Origin: an uncultured Oscillospiraceae bacterium
GTDB taxonomy: Bacteria > Bacillota > Clostridia > Oscillospirales > Oscillospiraceae
Assembly (NCBI GenBank): GCA_934511545.1
Contig: CAKSWM010000059.1
Location: 1 to 8,036, forward strand
DNA length: 8,036 bases
Direction: 5' to 3'
Shown: positions 7,240 through 8,036 of the stretch, in pieces
Layout of the letters: each line of letters opens with the position of its first letter
How positions within the stretch are numbered: the first letter of the stretch is position 1
Made by a program: the position numbers and the translations under genes
Notes under the pieces: generated by a model
Database searches by the model: none
Told to the model about the DNA's origin: nothing
What the model saw: only the letters and a program-made list of their open reading frames with translations

Positions 7240-7680
7240 ATGATTGCAATCGGCTCCGACCACGGCGGATACGCCCTCAAACAGGAGATCATGAAATATC
7301 TCTCGGACAACGGCTATGAATACAGGGACTTCGGCACCTATTCCGAGGAGAGCTGCGACTATCCGATCTACGGCGCCGCCGTCGCCCGCGCCGTTGCCGG
7401 CGGCGAATGTGAAAAGGGCATCATAATCTGCGGCACCGGCATCGGCATCTCCATCGCCGCGAACAAGATAAAGGGCGTGCGCGCCGCTCTCTGCGGCGAC
7501 TGCTATTCCGCGGAATATACCCGCCGCCACAACGACGCGAATATCCTCGCCATGGGCGCTCGCGTTCTCGGCAGCGGTCTTGCCCAGAAAATAACCGAAA
7601 CCTTTCTCACGACGGAATTTGAGGGCGGACGCCACGCGCGCCGCGTCGCACTCATAACCGAGCTGGAAAACGGGGAGTGA
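7240..7680 (+). CDS. rpiB: Ribose-5-phosphate isomerase B
   Basis: This enzyme interconverts ribulose 5-phosphate and ribose 5-phosphate in the non-oxidative pentose phosphate pathway, in the cytoplasm. The 146-residue length is normal for RpiB/LacAB-family enzymes. The motifs follow the E. coli RpiB pattern: GSDHGGYALK at 5-14, a DYP motif at 40-42, IICGTGIGISIAANK at 62-76 (C64 as the expected catalytic base, GTG as anion hole), RRHNDANILAMGARV at 95-109 with the ring-opening His97, and EGGRHARRV at 128-136 for phosphate binding. CGTG together with RHND favours RpiB over the LacA/LacB subunits. Allose-6-phosphate isomerase activity is a known side possibility in the family. AGGAGG at 7225-7230 lies 9 nt before the ATG and overlaps the stop of the PHP gene, which indicates one operon. 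Confidence 0.95.
   Translation: MIAIGSDHGGYALKQEIMKYLSDNGYEYRDFGTYSEESCDYPIYGAAVARAVAGGECEKGIIICGTGIGISIAANKIKGVRAALCGDCYSAEYTRRHNDANILAMGARVLGSGLAQKITETFLTTEFEGGRHARRVALITELENGE
7672..7677 (+). promoter_or_regulatory. Ribosome binding site for the last gene, pointing to an ACG start
   Basis: GGGGAG, within the last codons of rpiB, lies 9 nt before the ACG at 7687. There is no ATG, GTG or TTG in the downstream open frame at a usable distance. The spacing matches that of the other genes here (5-9 nt), so the motif argues that position 7687 is the intended start. Confidence 0.55.
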
Positions 7681-7686
7681 GTTAAA

Positions 7687-8036
7687 ACGGCCTACGGACC
7701 AAAAGACATATACAGAGGGCGCAGACCCTGGCGAAAGCTCGCCGTTGCCCTGCTCTGTGTGCTGGGCGCGATCATCGTCCTCGCCGTCGTGTTGTTTTAC
7801 TCGCTGCAAAAGTATGTCGTTACGACCGCGGACGGAGTTTCGCTGGACCTTCCCTTTCTGTCCGATGACGGCAGCGCCGGGGAGCCGGACGGCACCGTGC
7901 GCACAACGCCGAAGGCGGAGCTCGTCATCGATGAACCGGACTATGAAAACATAGAGACCGGAGCGGGAGAGAATATTGAACAGCTTCGGGCGCTTTTCGT
8001 CGGACAGGACGACATTTCGGCGGACGGCCTTACCGC
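7687..8036 (+). CDS. Membrane-anchored extracytoplasmic protein, unknown function, 3' end missing
   Basis: The frame is open from directly after the rpiB stop to the window edge, giving 116 codons from the proposed ACG start. The product begins (M)AYGPKDIYRGRRPWRK, a basic cytoplasmic stretch. One hydrophobic helix follows at about 18-39, and then an acidic, Asp/Glu/Gly/Pro-rich region. This is the layout of a type II membrane-anchored protein. After the helix, QKYVVTTADGVSLDLPFL (41-58), then KAELVIDEPDYEN and LRALFV, recall the N-terminal linkers of putative glycoside hydrolases (DUF4015-like) in Oscillospirales; this is a weak recollection. The only standard in-frame start nearby is GTG at 7759, which would remove the basic region and cut the helix. 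Either ACG is used, or an ATG has been lost by mutation or sequencing error. The gene follows rpiB by 6 nt. Confidence 0.65.

Overview
The window looks like chromosomal DNA from a fairly GC-rich member of the Clostridia, most likely an Oscillospirales-type (Ruminococcaceae/Oscillospiraceae-like) gut anaerobe. The evidence is strong GGAGG-type ribosome binding sites throughout, a rel-dtd-MBL hydrolase gene order typical of Firmicutes, a bifunctional Rel protein with the RFKD motif, and frequent ATA isoleucine codons despite high GC. The taxonomic call is inference from gene order and style, not from a marker gene. All genes are on the plus strand. No mobile element, phage gene, tRNA, rRNA or CRISPR array was seen.

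Region 1 (1-4337) is a compact unit. It holds the 3' five-sixths or so of a bifunctional (p)ppGpp synthetase/hydrolase gene (rel), D-aminoacyl-tRNA deacylase (dtd, overlapping rel by 4 nt), a small glyoxalase II-like metallo-beta-lactamase-fold hydrolase, and a 12-helix MATE-family exporter starting at GTG 3 nt after the hydrolase stop. A strong intrinsic terminator (perfect 12-bp stem plus six T) ends the unit.

Region 2 (4338-4538) is a non-coding leader. Its second half is clearly AT-rich and carries candidate promoter elements and a short inverted repeat.

Region 3 (4539-8036) is a second tightly spaced unit. It encodes a bacterial PMT-family (GT39) membrane glycosyltransferase with a discoidin-like beta domain inserted ahead of its catalytic Asp-Glu motif, a PHP-family phosphoesterase of the histidinol-phosphatase type, and ribose-5-phosphate isomerase B. 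The last gene is a membrane-anchored extracytoplasmic protein that runs off the window. Its frame has no ATG, GTG or TTG at the expected place: an ACG sits exactly where the start should be, 9 nt after a GGGGAG motif.

Functionally, unit 1 joins stringent-response control, tRNA proofreading, small-molecule detoxification and export. Unit 2 joins lipid-linked-sugar glycosylation at the membrane with sugar-phosphate metabolism and a probable cell-surface protein. The region is mostly ordinary core genome. The two points most worth following up are the domain architecture of the PMT protein and the ACG start. I found no evidence of an undescribed defence, mobile or RNA-based system.
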